From Clostridium sp. CAG:167 (GTDB lineage Bacteria; Bacillota; Clostridia; Lachnospirales; Lachnospiraceae), in assembly GCA_000433735.1 (NCBI GenBank), contig HF998302.1, positions 1 through 9,393 of the forward strand: a stretch of 9,393 nucleotides of DNA, given 5' to 3'. Below are positions 1 through 5,928 of this stretch, one piece after another (position 1 is the stretch's first letter; each line of letters starts with the position of its first letter). The translations under genes were made by a program, and so were the position numbers. The notes under the pieces are model-generated. The model was not told the origin of the DNA. It saw nothing but the letters and a program-made list of their open reading frames with translations, and searched no databases.

Positions 1-48
1 TAGCAGTGCCATTACCACCATCATTGATACATGTTTTTTATACAACAT
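1..48 (-). CDS. N-terminal start of a probable exported protein (partial, runs off left edge)
   Basis: Sixteen codons are visible, reading MLYKKHVSMMVVMALL from an ATG at 48-46. Two lysines and a histidine followed by a hydrophobic Met/Val/Ala/Leu run look like the n- and h-regions of a Sec signal peptide or a first membrane helix. A GGAG element lies about 8 nt upstream of the ATG, inside the last codons of the preceding small ORF, which supports this start. The frame stays open to the window edge. It follows the transglutaminase-like gene on the same strand, so another envelope or secreted protein would fit, but the family cannot be named. Confidence 0.5.
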   Translation of the reverse strand, partial: MLYKKHVSMMVVMALL

Positions 49-51
49 ATT

Positions 52-174
52 TTAACTCCGTTCCTCGCAGTGCTCATCGTATGTTGCTATAATAAACCAT
101 ATATCATTTCCGTTCAAGTATACACTTCGGATCTTTACAGACAATTCTGCAAACAGCTCCCCCGTTTCCCTCAT
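52..174 (-). CDS. Possible 40-residue small protein, overlapping the upstream stop by ATGA
   Basis: The ORF begins with MRETGELFAELS, ends with DEHCEERS and has a TAA stop at 54-52. Its ATG (174-172) overlaps the TGA stop of the transglutaminase-like gene (173-171) in an ATGA arrangement, typical of translational coupling. A GGAAG sequence lies close upstream, though its spacing is short. The 3' end carries the probable ribosome binding site of the next gene. The middle (VYLNGNDIWFIIATYDEH) could form beta strands; there is no signal peptide or obvious helix-turn-helix. I do not recognise a family. It could equally be a chance ORF in a 120-base spacer, and only conservation would settle this. 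Confidence 0.35.
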   Translation of the reverse strand: MRETGELFAELSVKIRSVYLNGNDIWFIIATYDEHCEERS

Positions 175-1031
175 TCTTCCACATAATTTCTCCGGATGAC
201 CACATTAAAGGTATCCTTTCCAAAATATTTAGGACCTACTTCTCTGTCAAATCCATCGGTGCCCAATTTAGCCTTCCACGATAAACATCTTGCGTAGGAA
301 GTCGCCGGAACTCCCTGCCAGTATTTCCTGCCATTTTTATCCACAGCGGCAATACAAAGCCATGCATGATCCTCTTTTGCGTTGCTGGCTAATCCTGCTT
401 TCACTCCAAGCACTTCACAAATATCGTACAAACGATTGGATGATTCCCCACAGACACCTTTATAAGTCCCCTGATAAATTGCCTTGTAACAATTTTTCAC
501 GCCGCCTTCTCCATGAACCGGCCTGCCCTTGGAGTTTTTATTATACTTCATATTCATGTCACAATATGTTTCCAAAATAAGGGCAATCTTCTGAGACTTT
601 GTGGCCTTTTGGATCACATCATCTACCGTACACTCGCCGCCAAAATTCTGCAGTGCCGTCCATTCATATGTGTATTTCTTGTTTGCAGACCGCCTCAGCA
701 TATTCTTATACGCCCGGGGATTGCTTTTCAAATGTTCAAAATAGTCCTTTTTCCCGGTTTGATAACACTCCTCATATTCACGGGCAATCACTCTCAGTCC
801 TTCGTCCGGATCTGCCACAAGAGGGCGGAGTTTTTCAGCAATCTTGTTTAAATACGGATTCACGGTTTTTACGATAAATTTCTGTTTTTTTCCATTCGTA
901 TATGTTACGGTAATATCCTCTTCGTCCAGTCCGGTGTTGCCACTTACCTTTCCTGGAGTAAACTTAATTTTTCTGTCGGAAATTTTCTTTCCTTTTGCCA
1001 CGCCCTTCAAGGTCTGATTCACACCTGTCAC
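171..1031 (-). CDS. Transglutaminase-like (papain-fold) domain protein, probably 5'-truncated or with an unusual start
   Basis: From the only in-frame start candidate, a GTG at 1031-1029, the product is 286 residues. Residues 1-57 are a Lys/Thr-rich beta-strand segment (KKISDRKIKFTPGKV, DITVTYTNGKKQKF) resembling the repeats in front of catalytic domains in secreted Clostridia proteins. Residues 140-245 resemble a transglutaminase core: GVCGESSNR gives nucleophile Cys194 and DHAWL gives His222. The strand after His222, where the family usually has the triad Asp (W-x-x-D-x-T), reads YWQGVPATS with no Asp, so activity is doubtful. There is no signal peptide although relatives are normally exported. 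An in-frame TAA (1070-1068) lies just upstream, the GTG lacks a well-spaced Shine-Dalgarno site, and no good promoter was found after the terminator at 1114-1181. It may be a decayed remnant. The domain call is fairly secure; function as an intact gene is not. Confidence 0.6.
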   Translation of the reverse strand: MTGVNQTLKGVAKGKKISDRKIKFTPGKVSGNTGLDEEDITVTYTNGKKQKFIVKTVNPYLNKIAEKLRPLVADPDEGLRVIAREYEECYQTGKKDYFEHLKSNPRAYKNMLRRSANKKYTYEWTALQNFGGECTVDDVIQKATKSQKIALILETYCDMNMKYNKNSKGRPVHGEGGVKNCYKAIYQGTYKGVCGESSNRLYDICEVLGVKAGLASNAKEDHAWLCIAAVDKNGRKYWQGVPATSYARCLSWKAKLGTDGFDREVGPKYFGKDTFNVVIRRNYVEE

Positions 1032-1103
1032 TTTTTTGATTTTCTTCGCCTTCCTTCCATTGTTCTTTTACCTATAAGACAAGAGAAAGACGAAAAAAGT
1101 TTT

Positions 1104-1181
1104 AATTTTCAAAAAAATTGACAGAAAAGTTTGCACTGCGTGGGACAAAGACCCACAAAATGCAGCTTTTCTGTCAATTTT
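1104..1181 (-). terminator. Rho-independent terminator of the duplicated-domain gene
   Basis: A perfect 16-bp inverted repeat has arms at 1114-1129 (AAAATTGACAGAAAAG) and 1166-1181. An inner stem is formed by GTGGG (1140-1144) with CCCAC (1152-1156) and CTGC (1136-1139) with GCAG (1162-1165). On the minus strand the distal arm ends in a run of seven T (1117-1111) followed by more T/A-rich sequence. The hairpin begins 26 nt after the TAA stop of the gene at 1208-2275. The plus strand shows only a short T run, so termination should act mainly on minus-strand transcripts. The stem is longer than usual for a simple terminator. Confidence 0.75.
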
Positions 1182-1207
1182 ACAAATCATATAAAAAGTG
1201 CCAACAC

Positions 1208-2275
1208 TTACTTAATCCTAATATTACTGATATAACAAAGTTCTCCAGACAGCGACAAGCACACCGGCAGATTCTTTTCCATCGGGATCTGAACCTGTGT
1301 CTCTATAGTCACGCCGTCATTTTCCAGTGTGATCAGTATTGTATTTTCCTGACGGACGGCTGTTACAGAAGCCTTCACACCATTTTTATTATCCTGAAGC
1401 CACTGATCCCAGGATGTCCATTTCGATTCAAAAGCCGTTTCTGTCTCCAGTGCTCCGGCACCGGCATTCCAAGCATAAGCATCCGAACGGATCACCGCAT
1501 ACTCATCATACAAAACACCGTTTACCAGTTTGTCAAATGCCGAGAATACAACTATCAATGGAGTGTGCCAGTTCTCTTTCGCCTGCTGGTAACTAATGGT
1601 ATCAAAGGTGATACAAACCGGCTTTTCCGTGACCTCAATTCCGTCCGAATGTGTGGTCCACCAGCCAAAGCAGTCCAGATTCGGTATATCACCTGTCTTT
1701 GTCTCTGTATAATACTTGGTCAGCTGTACCGGTTTGATGGCCGCTTCCTCTACTGCTTCGTATTCCAGCTGATCCTTGAAATCCCACATGCTACAGTTTT
1801 CCCCTGTCACAGTAAGATAAATATCCGAGTTTTTTTTCTCTTCTGGAAGTGTTGTAGTAGAAACCACTACCACTCCGGTATTTTCCATTCTTACCAATAC
1901 ATACCGTCCAACCCTGACTGCCATGATACTGCACTCAACGGTGGCCTTGTTTTTCTCAAGCCAGTTCTCCCAGTTCTCCCATTCTTTCAGATGCTGGCTC
2001 TCATACTGGTATTCTGCTGCCTCCTGCTTGATCCCATAGGCATCTGAACGGGTAACCGAATATTCTGTATACCGGTTCGCCGGTGCTTCTTCCTTCTGCC
2101 CCGCCGGCTTTCCATCCAGGGAAGAAAAAACAATGGCTGACGGCGTAAACCAGTTTTTGTCAACCTGTTCCATCGTTTCATTTTTGTATGTAAGAAAAAG
2201 CGGGTACTCTTTCAAACGGTAACTCTCACTATATTCTTCGCCAAACCTTCTGCAAACCACCGATACATCCCCCAT
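1208..2275 (-). CDS. Unnamed protein of two tandem copies of one beta-rich domain
   Basis: This 355-residue protein has two similar halves, about residues 26-166 and 204-355. Shared landmarks: NWFTPSAIVFSS (41-52) and NWHTPLIVVFSA (235-246); EYSVTRSDAYG (71-81) and EYAVIRSDAYA (258-268); an aromatic ExxWLxxNK helix (WENWLEKNK 102-110, WDQWLQDNK 289-297); a beta hairpin (YVLVRMENTGV, ILITLENDGV); and a closing strand (DIYLTVTGENCSMWDF, VCLSLSGELCYISN). GWWTTHSDGIEV (204-215) opens the second copy. The pattern recalls an uncharacterised beta-sandwich domain attached to extracellular glycosidases of gut bacteria; this is from memory, and sugar binding is inference. There is no signal peptide or membrane segment, so the product should stay in the cytoplasm. 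The ATG is well supported by AGGAGG 7 nt upstream. It follows cysK without a clear terminator but has its own promoter candidate, and ends at the hairpin at 1114-1181. Confidence 0.75.
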   Translation of the reverse strand: MGDVSVVCRRFGEEYSESYRLKEYPLFLTYKNETMEQVDKNWFTPSAIVFSSLDGKPAGQKEEAPANRYTEYSVTRSDAYGIKQEAAEYQYESQHLKEWENWENWLEKNKATVECSIMAVRVGRYVLVRMENTGVVVVSTTTLPEEKKNSDIYLTVTGENCSMWDFKDQLEYEAVEEAAIKPVQLTKYYTETKTGDIPNLDCFGWWTTHSDGIEVTEKPVCITFDTISYQQAKENWHTPLIVVFSAFDKLVNGVLYDEYAVIRSDAYAWNAGAGALETETAFESKWTSWDQWLQDNKNGVKASVTAVRQENTILITLENDGVTIETQVQIPMEKNLPVCLSLSGELCYISNIRIK

Positions 2276-2319
2276 AACAAAAACCTCCTGTCCTATGCCC
2301 CAATCTCTGCATTTATATA

Positions 2320-2336
2320 TAGGTATATTCTACCTA
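2320..2336. promoter_or_regulatory. Palindrome TAGGTA-N5-TACCTA, candidate operator
   Basis: Two perfect 6-bp inverted arms flank a 5-base spacer. The palindrome covers the -10 element of the putative promoter at 2327-2355 and extends to the expected transcription start, the classic place for a repressor operator. The cognate regulator cannot be named from the sequence. Confidence 0.4.
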
Positions 2337-2355
2337 AAATCAGGGCAAGTTACAA
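2327..2355 (-). promoter_or_regulatory. Candidate sigma-A promoter of the duplicated-domain gene
   Basis: On the minus strand a -35 TTGTAA (2355-2350, 4 of 6 consensus) is followed after exactly 17 bp by a -10 TAGAAT (2332-2327, 5 of 6). Transcription would start near 2320, giving a leader of about 45 nt before the AGGAGG-preceded ATG at 2275. The palindrome at 2320-2336 overlaps the -10 box. Read-through from cysK remains possible. Confidence 0.45.
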
Positions 2356-2415
2356 GAGGTTTCTTATTTATCTTTTACTTATTACTGTACGCCATCGTTC
2401 GTTTCTGCACCCATA

Positions 2416-3354
2416 TTAGTTGTCTGCAAACAATGGTGTAGAAAGGTAACGGTCTCCTGAATCCGGAAGCAGTGCTACGATCGTCTTTCCTTTGTTTTCC
2501 GGTCTCTGCGCCAGAATGGTAGCTGCTTTCAATGCGGCGCCGGAAGAAATACCTACCAGAACACCTTCAGATACAGCAAACTCTTTTCCTTCTGCAAATG
2601 CATCCTCATTTTCGATCGGAAAAACTTCATCATATACTTTTGTATTCAGTACATCCGGTACAAATCCTGCTCCAATACCCTGGATCTTATGGGCACCACT
2701 TTTTCCTTCTGACAATACAGGACTGGTAGCAGGTTCTACTGCTACAATCTGAACATCCGGGTTCTGGCTCTTAAGGTATTCGCCAACTCCTGTAACAGTT
2801 CCACCGGTACCTACACCAGCTACAAAGATATCCACTTTTCCGTCTGTCTGCTCCCAAATCTCCGGACCGGTTGTTGCTTTGTGTACTGCCGGGTTAGCCG
2901 GATTCACAAACTGTCCCAGAATGACAGAACCAGGAATCTCTTTTGCCAGTTCATCCGCTTTGGCAATGGCACCTTTCATTCCTTTTGCTCCCTCTGTCAA
3001 AACCAGCTCTGCGCCATATGCTTTTAAAAGATTACGACGCTCTACACTCATAGTATCCGGCAGAGTAAGGATCGCACGGTATCCTTTGGCAGCTGCTACA
3101 GAAGCAAGGCCGATTCCTGTGTTTCCACTGGTTGGCTCAATGATAGTAGCACCCGGTTTTAACTTGCCGCTCTTTTCTGCATCTTCGATCATCGCCAGTG
3201 CGATACGGTCTTTTACAGATCCAGCCGGATTCAAATACTCCAGTTTAGTCAGGATCACAGCATCTTCGATGCCTTTCTTCTTAGCATAGTTATTTGCCTG
3301 CAATAATGGTGTTTTGCCGATCAGATCAGCTGCACTCTGTTTAATATCACTCAT
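2416..3354 (-). CDS. cysK: Cysteine synthase (O-acetylserine sulfhydrylase)
   Basis: This 312-residue PLP fold-type II enzyme converts O-acetylserine and sulfide to cysteine and acetate in the cytoplasm. NPAGSVKDR (42-50) holds the Schiff-base Lys48. SGNTG (76-80) is the substrate carboxylate loop. GVGTGGT (180-186) is the PLP phosphate loop. GISSGAA (268-274) supplies a Ser that contacts the pyridine nitrogen, and the C-terminal LPDSGDRY (295-302) is typical. Length and motifs match CysK rather than CysM or cystathionine beta-synthase: there is no CBS domain, and the N terminus (IGKTPLL) is standard. GGAGG lies about 8 nt before the ATG. The gene has its own perfect promoter (3422-3450) and sits just after the cystathionine and C-S lyase genes, whose cysteine demand it could meet. 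No clear terminator follows the stop. Confidence 0.95.
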   Translation of the reverse strand: MSDIKQSAADLIGKTPLLQANNYAKKKGIEDAVILTKLEYLNPAGSVKDRIALAMIEDAEKSGKLKPGATIIEPTSGNTGIGLASVAAAKGYRAILTLPDTMSVERRNLLKAYGAELVLTEGAKGMKGAIAKADELAKEIPGSVILGQFVNPANPAVHKATTGPEIWEQTDGKVDIFVAGVGTGGTVTGVGEYLKSQNPDVQIVAVEPATSPVLSEGKSGAHKIQGIGAGFVPDVLNTKVYDEVFPIENEDAFAEGKEFAVSEGVLVGISSGAALKAATILAQRPENKGKTIVALLPDSGDRYLSTPLFADN

Positions 3355-3421
3355 GTGTTATACCTCCGTCATTCTTTTTATTCCCACTTACTTACTAGGT
3401 TTTGTATGTTTTATGTGTATG

Positions 3422-3450
3422 ATTATAGCCACCTTGCTGTAACTTGTCAA
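3422..3450 (-). promoter_or_regulatory. Perfect consensus sigma-A promoter of cysK
   Basis: TTGACA (3450-3445), a 17-bp spacer, and TATAAT (3427-3422) match the housekeeping consensus exactly on the minus strand. The start site would fall near 3415, leaving a leader of about 60 nt that is too short for a T-box or SAM riboswitch. The promoter begins only about 20 nt after the stop of the upstream lyase gene, and no terminator is seen between them. Such a strong core promoter suggests high basal expression or control by a repressor. Confidence 0.85.
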
Positions 3451-3469
3451 TACTTTTTCTCATATTTTT

Positions 3470-4657
3470 CTATTCTTTTTCTGTCAGTGCCTTTTCCAGC
3501 CTGATAAGAGCTGTGGTCAGCGTCTCTCTCGGACAGGCTACATTGATCCGCTGGAATCCTTTGCCACAGTCTCCAAAGATCCGTCCGCTGTCCAGCCACA
3601 GTTTCGCTTTGTGGATCACAAGGTATTCCAGTTCCTCAACGCCAAGTCCTGTCTCTCTGAAATCCAGCCACACCAGATAGGTTCCCTGGTGTTCTCCCAT
3701 TTTCACTCCCGGCAGTCTGGTATTTACAAACTCTCTGGTGTACTCAATGTTTTCTTTTACATACTCGTGCATCTTCTCATACCAGACTTCTCCCTGGCTG
3801 TAAGCGGCTTCACAGGCAACCAGTCCCATGACACCCAGCTGGCTGATGCCCGCCCGGTCCAGTTCCTTTCTAAAACGGTGGCGGAGTTTTCTGTCTGCGA
3901 TAAATATATTGGATATCATAAGTCCCGCCAGGTTAAATGTTTTACTTGGTGAAGTACAGGTTATGGTGATCTCTTCAAATTCCTTTTTGATGGCTGCAAA
4001 CACCTGATGCTTTCCTTCAAAGACAAAATCTGCATGGATCTCATCACTGACTACTATTACACCATGTTTCACACAAATATCACCTAACGCCGTCAGTTCT
4101 TCTTTTGTCCACACCCTGCCTACCGGATTGTGTGGATTACAGAGAAAGAGCAGACGGACCTTTTCTTTGATGATCTTTTCCTCCAAATCTTCCAAGTCCA
4201 TATAATAGTGGCCGGATACATCCTGCTTCAGATCACTGCTGACTAACTTTCTTTCATTGTCTACGATTACTTCAGAAAAAGGATAGTATACCGGTGACTG
4301 GATCAGCACCGCCTCTCCCGGTTCTGTATAAGCCTTGACAGCCATTGCCAGGGCAAACACAACTCCCGGGGTTTTCACCAGCCAGTGTTCATCCACCTGC
4401 CACTGATGATGCCGTTCCATCCATCCTTTCACAATGTCAAAGTATGGTCTCTGCACCTCACTGTAGCCAAAGATTGCTTCCTTTGACCGCTGTACCAAAG
4501 CATCCTCTACATAGGAAGAAGTTCGGAAATCCATATCCGCCACCCACAGGGGAAGGACATCTTCCGGCATTCCTCTTCTTACAGCAAAATCATATTTCAG
4601 ACATCGTGTATTTCTTCGGTCCACAACTGTATCAAAATCTAAATTTCTCTCTGCCAT
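3470..4657 (-). CDS. MalY/PatB-type PLP-dependent C-S lyase (cystathionine beta-lyase)
   Basis: This 395-residue fold-type I aminotransferase-family protein belongs to the MalY/PatB branch, whose members cleave cystathionine to homocysteine, pyruvate and ammonia, and often cysteine and other thioethers too. Visible landmarks: LPLWVADMDF (35-44), typical of this branch; NPHNPVG (174-180); SDEIHADF (204-211) with Asp205 for the pyridine nitrogen; SPSKTFNLAGL (236-246) with Schiff-base Lys239; and RINVACPR (370-377) with the substrate carboxylate Arg. The length is normal for the family. The ATG lies one base after the stop of the trans-sulfuration gene, with a weak AAGGA about 11 nt upstream, so translation is probably coupled. 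Pairing with that enzyme supports a role in methionine synthesis. A broader cysteine desulfhydrase activity or a MalY-like regulatory role cannot be excluded. Confidence 0.88.
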   Translation of the reverse strand: MAERNLDFDTVVDRRNTRCLKYDFAVRRGMPEDVLPLWVADMDFRTSSYVEDALVQRSKEAIFGYSEVQRPYFDIVKGWMERHHQWQVDEHWLVKTPGVVFALAMAVKAYTEPGEAVLIQSPVYYPFSEVIVDNERKLVSSDLKQDVSGHYYMDLEDLEEKIIKEKVRLLFLCNPHNPVGRVWTKEELTALGDICVKHGVIVVSDEIHADFVFEGKHQVFAAIKKEFEEITITCTSPSKTFNLAGLMISNIFIADRKLRHRFRKELDRAGISQLGVMGLVACEAAYSQGEVWYEKMHEYVKENIEYTREFVNTRLPGVKMGEHQGTYLVWLDFRETGLGVEELEYLVIHKAKLWLDSGRIFGDCGKGFQRINVACPRETLTTALIRLEKALTEKE

Positions 4658-4658
4658 G

Positions 4659-5822
4659 CTATTTCACATCCTTTTCAATCTCTGCAAAAACCTCTGCCAA
4701 TTCCCCGATCAGATCCTCTGCATCCTCGATTCCTACGCTGAGACGAAGCGTTGTATTCGTCAAACCGTTTCTTTCCTGGATCTCTACCGGTACATCTGCA
4801 TGGGTCTGGGTCGTCGGGTAGGTCAGCAATGTCTCTACTCCACCTAAACTCTCGGCAAATTTAATCATACGCACACGGGACAATACTCCCAGTGCCTGTT
4901 CCTTTGTCTGAAGCTGAAATGTAAGCATTGCACCAAATCCCCTGGCCTGTCTCTTCATGATCTCATAGCCCGGATGTTCTTTCAGTCCCGGATAGATCAC
5001 TTTTGCCACGATTTTTTGTTCCTTCAGCCAGTTTGCCAGTTTAATAGCATTCTCCTGGCTTTTTTCCATGCGGATCCCCAGTGTCTTAATTCCCCTTGTC
5101 ACAAGGAAACAGTCAAATGGCGCCAGTCCGGATCCCACTGTCTTAATAAGGAAGCGGAGTTTTTCGGCCACATCTTCTCTGTTTGTCACAAGAAAACCTG
5201 CCAGTGTGTCATTGTGTCCACCCAGATATTTTGTCCCACTGTGGATCACAATATCCGCTCCCAGTTTCAACGGATTCTGAAAATACGGTGACATAAACGT
5301 ATTGTCTACAATAAGCAGGAGGCCCCTCTCATGGGCAATCTTTACCATAGCCTCAATATCCGTCACATTCATCATCGGATTGGTTGGTGTCTCTATGTAA
5401 ATTGCTTTTGTATTCTCTGTTATATAAGCTTCTACTTTTTCTTTGTGGCAGTCCACGCGGGAAAAAGTGATATTATTTTTTTCTGATACATTGGAAAAAA
5501 GGCGAATGCTGCCTCCATACAGATCCGAGTCAACGATCACATGATCGCCCGGTTTAAAAATTTCCATCAAAAGAGTGATGGCCGCCATTCCACTGGATAA
5601 AGCAATGGCATCGATACCATCTTCTAATGCTGCTACGATCTTCTCCAGATGTTCTCTGGTTGGATTCTGCAGTCTGCTGTAATCATATCCGGTACTCTCT
5701 CCCACAGCCGGATGAGCATATGTGGCTGTCTGGTAGATTGGATAACTTAATGAACCATAATTGTCAAAACACCCTTCTTCGTCTTCTAAGTGAAGACACT
5801 TTGTATTGATACCTCTTTTCAT
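4659..5822 (-). CDS. Trans-sulfuration PLP enzyme (cystathionine gamma-synthase / gamma-lyase type)
   Basis: The start is the ATG at 5822: AGGAGG lies 8 nt upstream, whereas the in-frame TTG at 5828 is only 2 nt from it. The product is 387 residues, the usual length for the Cys/Met metabolism PLP family. In this numbering, YSR (48-50) binds the PLP phosphate of the partner subunit, SSGMAA (76-81) is the cofactor loop, VDNTF holds Asp173, HSGTKYLGGHND carries Schiff-base Lys198, SLGGVETL is near 325-332, and LRLSVGIED holds the carboxylate Arg360. These fit cystathionine gamma-synthase, gamma-lyase or O-acetylhomoserine-using relatives, and sequence alone does not decide among them. The adjacent C-S lyase and cysK favour the synthase role: activated homoserine plus cysteine to cystathionine. 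It is the first gene of a two-gene unit. Confidence 0.88.
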   Translation of the reverse strand: MKRGINTKCLHLEDEEGCFDNYGSLSYPIYQTATYAHPAVGESTGYDYSRLQNPTREHLEKIVAALEDGIDAIALSSGMAAITLLMEIFKPGDHVIVDSDLYGGSIRLFSNVSEKNNITFSRVDCHKEKVEAYITENTKAIYIETPTNPMMNVTDIEAMVKIAHERGLLLIVDNTFMSPYFQNPLKLGADIVIHSGTKYLGGHNDTLAGFLVTNREDVAEKLRFLIKTVGSGLAPFDCFLVTRGIKTLGIRMEKSQENAIKLANWLKEQKIVAKVIYPGLKEHPGYEIMKRQARGFGAMLTFQLQTKEQALGVLSRVRMIKFAESLGGVETLLTYPTTQTHADVPVEIQERNGLTNTTLRLSVGIEDAEDLIGELAEVFAEIEKDVK

Positions 5823-5879
5823 GAACAATCCCTCCTAAGTCAGATCTTTTTGTTAACTCTATTTTAGCAGAGATTGTTC
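5823..5879. repeat. 8-bp inverted repeat flanking the leader of the trans-sulfuration gene
   Basis: GAACAATC (5823-5830) and GATTGTTC (5872-5879) are exact inverted copies 41 bases apart. One arm fills the space between the ribosome binding site and the ATG at 5822. The other lies just upstream of a possible -10 TAAAAT (5866-5861). If transcription starts upstream of both arms, the RNA could fold back over the start region; if it starts after the -10 box, the arms could instead be DNA sites for a regulator. No convincing -35 was found. Confidence 0.35.
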
Positions 5880-5928
5880 TTATAGAATAATTCATTTTTT
5901 CTCTATCGGGTTATAGGTGTTTCTTATA

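Noticed and set aside
1118..1123. TTGACA in the hairpin arm as a -35 element
   Set aside because: No -10-like sequence lies 16-18 bp downstream on either strand; the hexamer is part of the terminator stem.
1118..2047. Long plus-strand ORF of about 309 codons opposite the duplicated-domain gene
   Set aside because: It is Cys/His/Phe-rich with no recognisable domain, lacks a good ribosome binding site and is antisense to a gene with a strong start and internal repeats; judged a shadow frame.
2341..2415. Terminator after cysK
   Set aside because: The sequence is A/T-rich but shows no stable stem followed by a T run on the minus strand.
3351..3421. SAM riboswitch or T-box leader upstream of cysK
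   Set aside because: The predicted leader is only about 60 nt and shows no S-box or T-box conserved elements.
5823..5828. TTG at 5828 as the start of the cystathionine enzyme gene
   Set aside because: It would lie only 2 nt from AGGAGG; the ATG at 5822 has ideal spacing.
5829..5928. SAM riboswitch, T-box or terminator in the gap before the cystathionine enzyme gene
   Set aside because: The gap is about 100 bases, with no T-box motif, no S-box core and no GC-rich stem followed by T run; only the short inverted repeat was kept.
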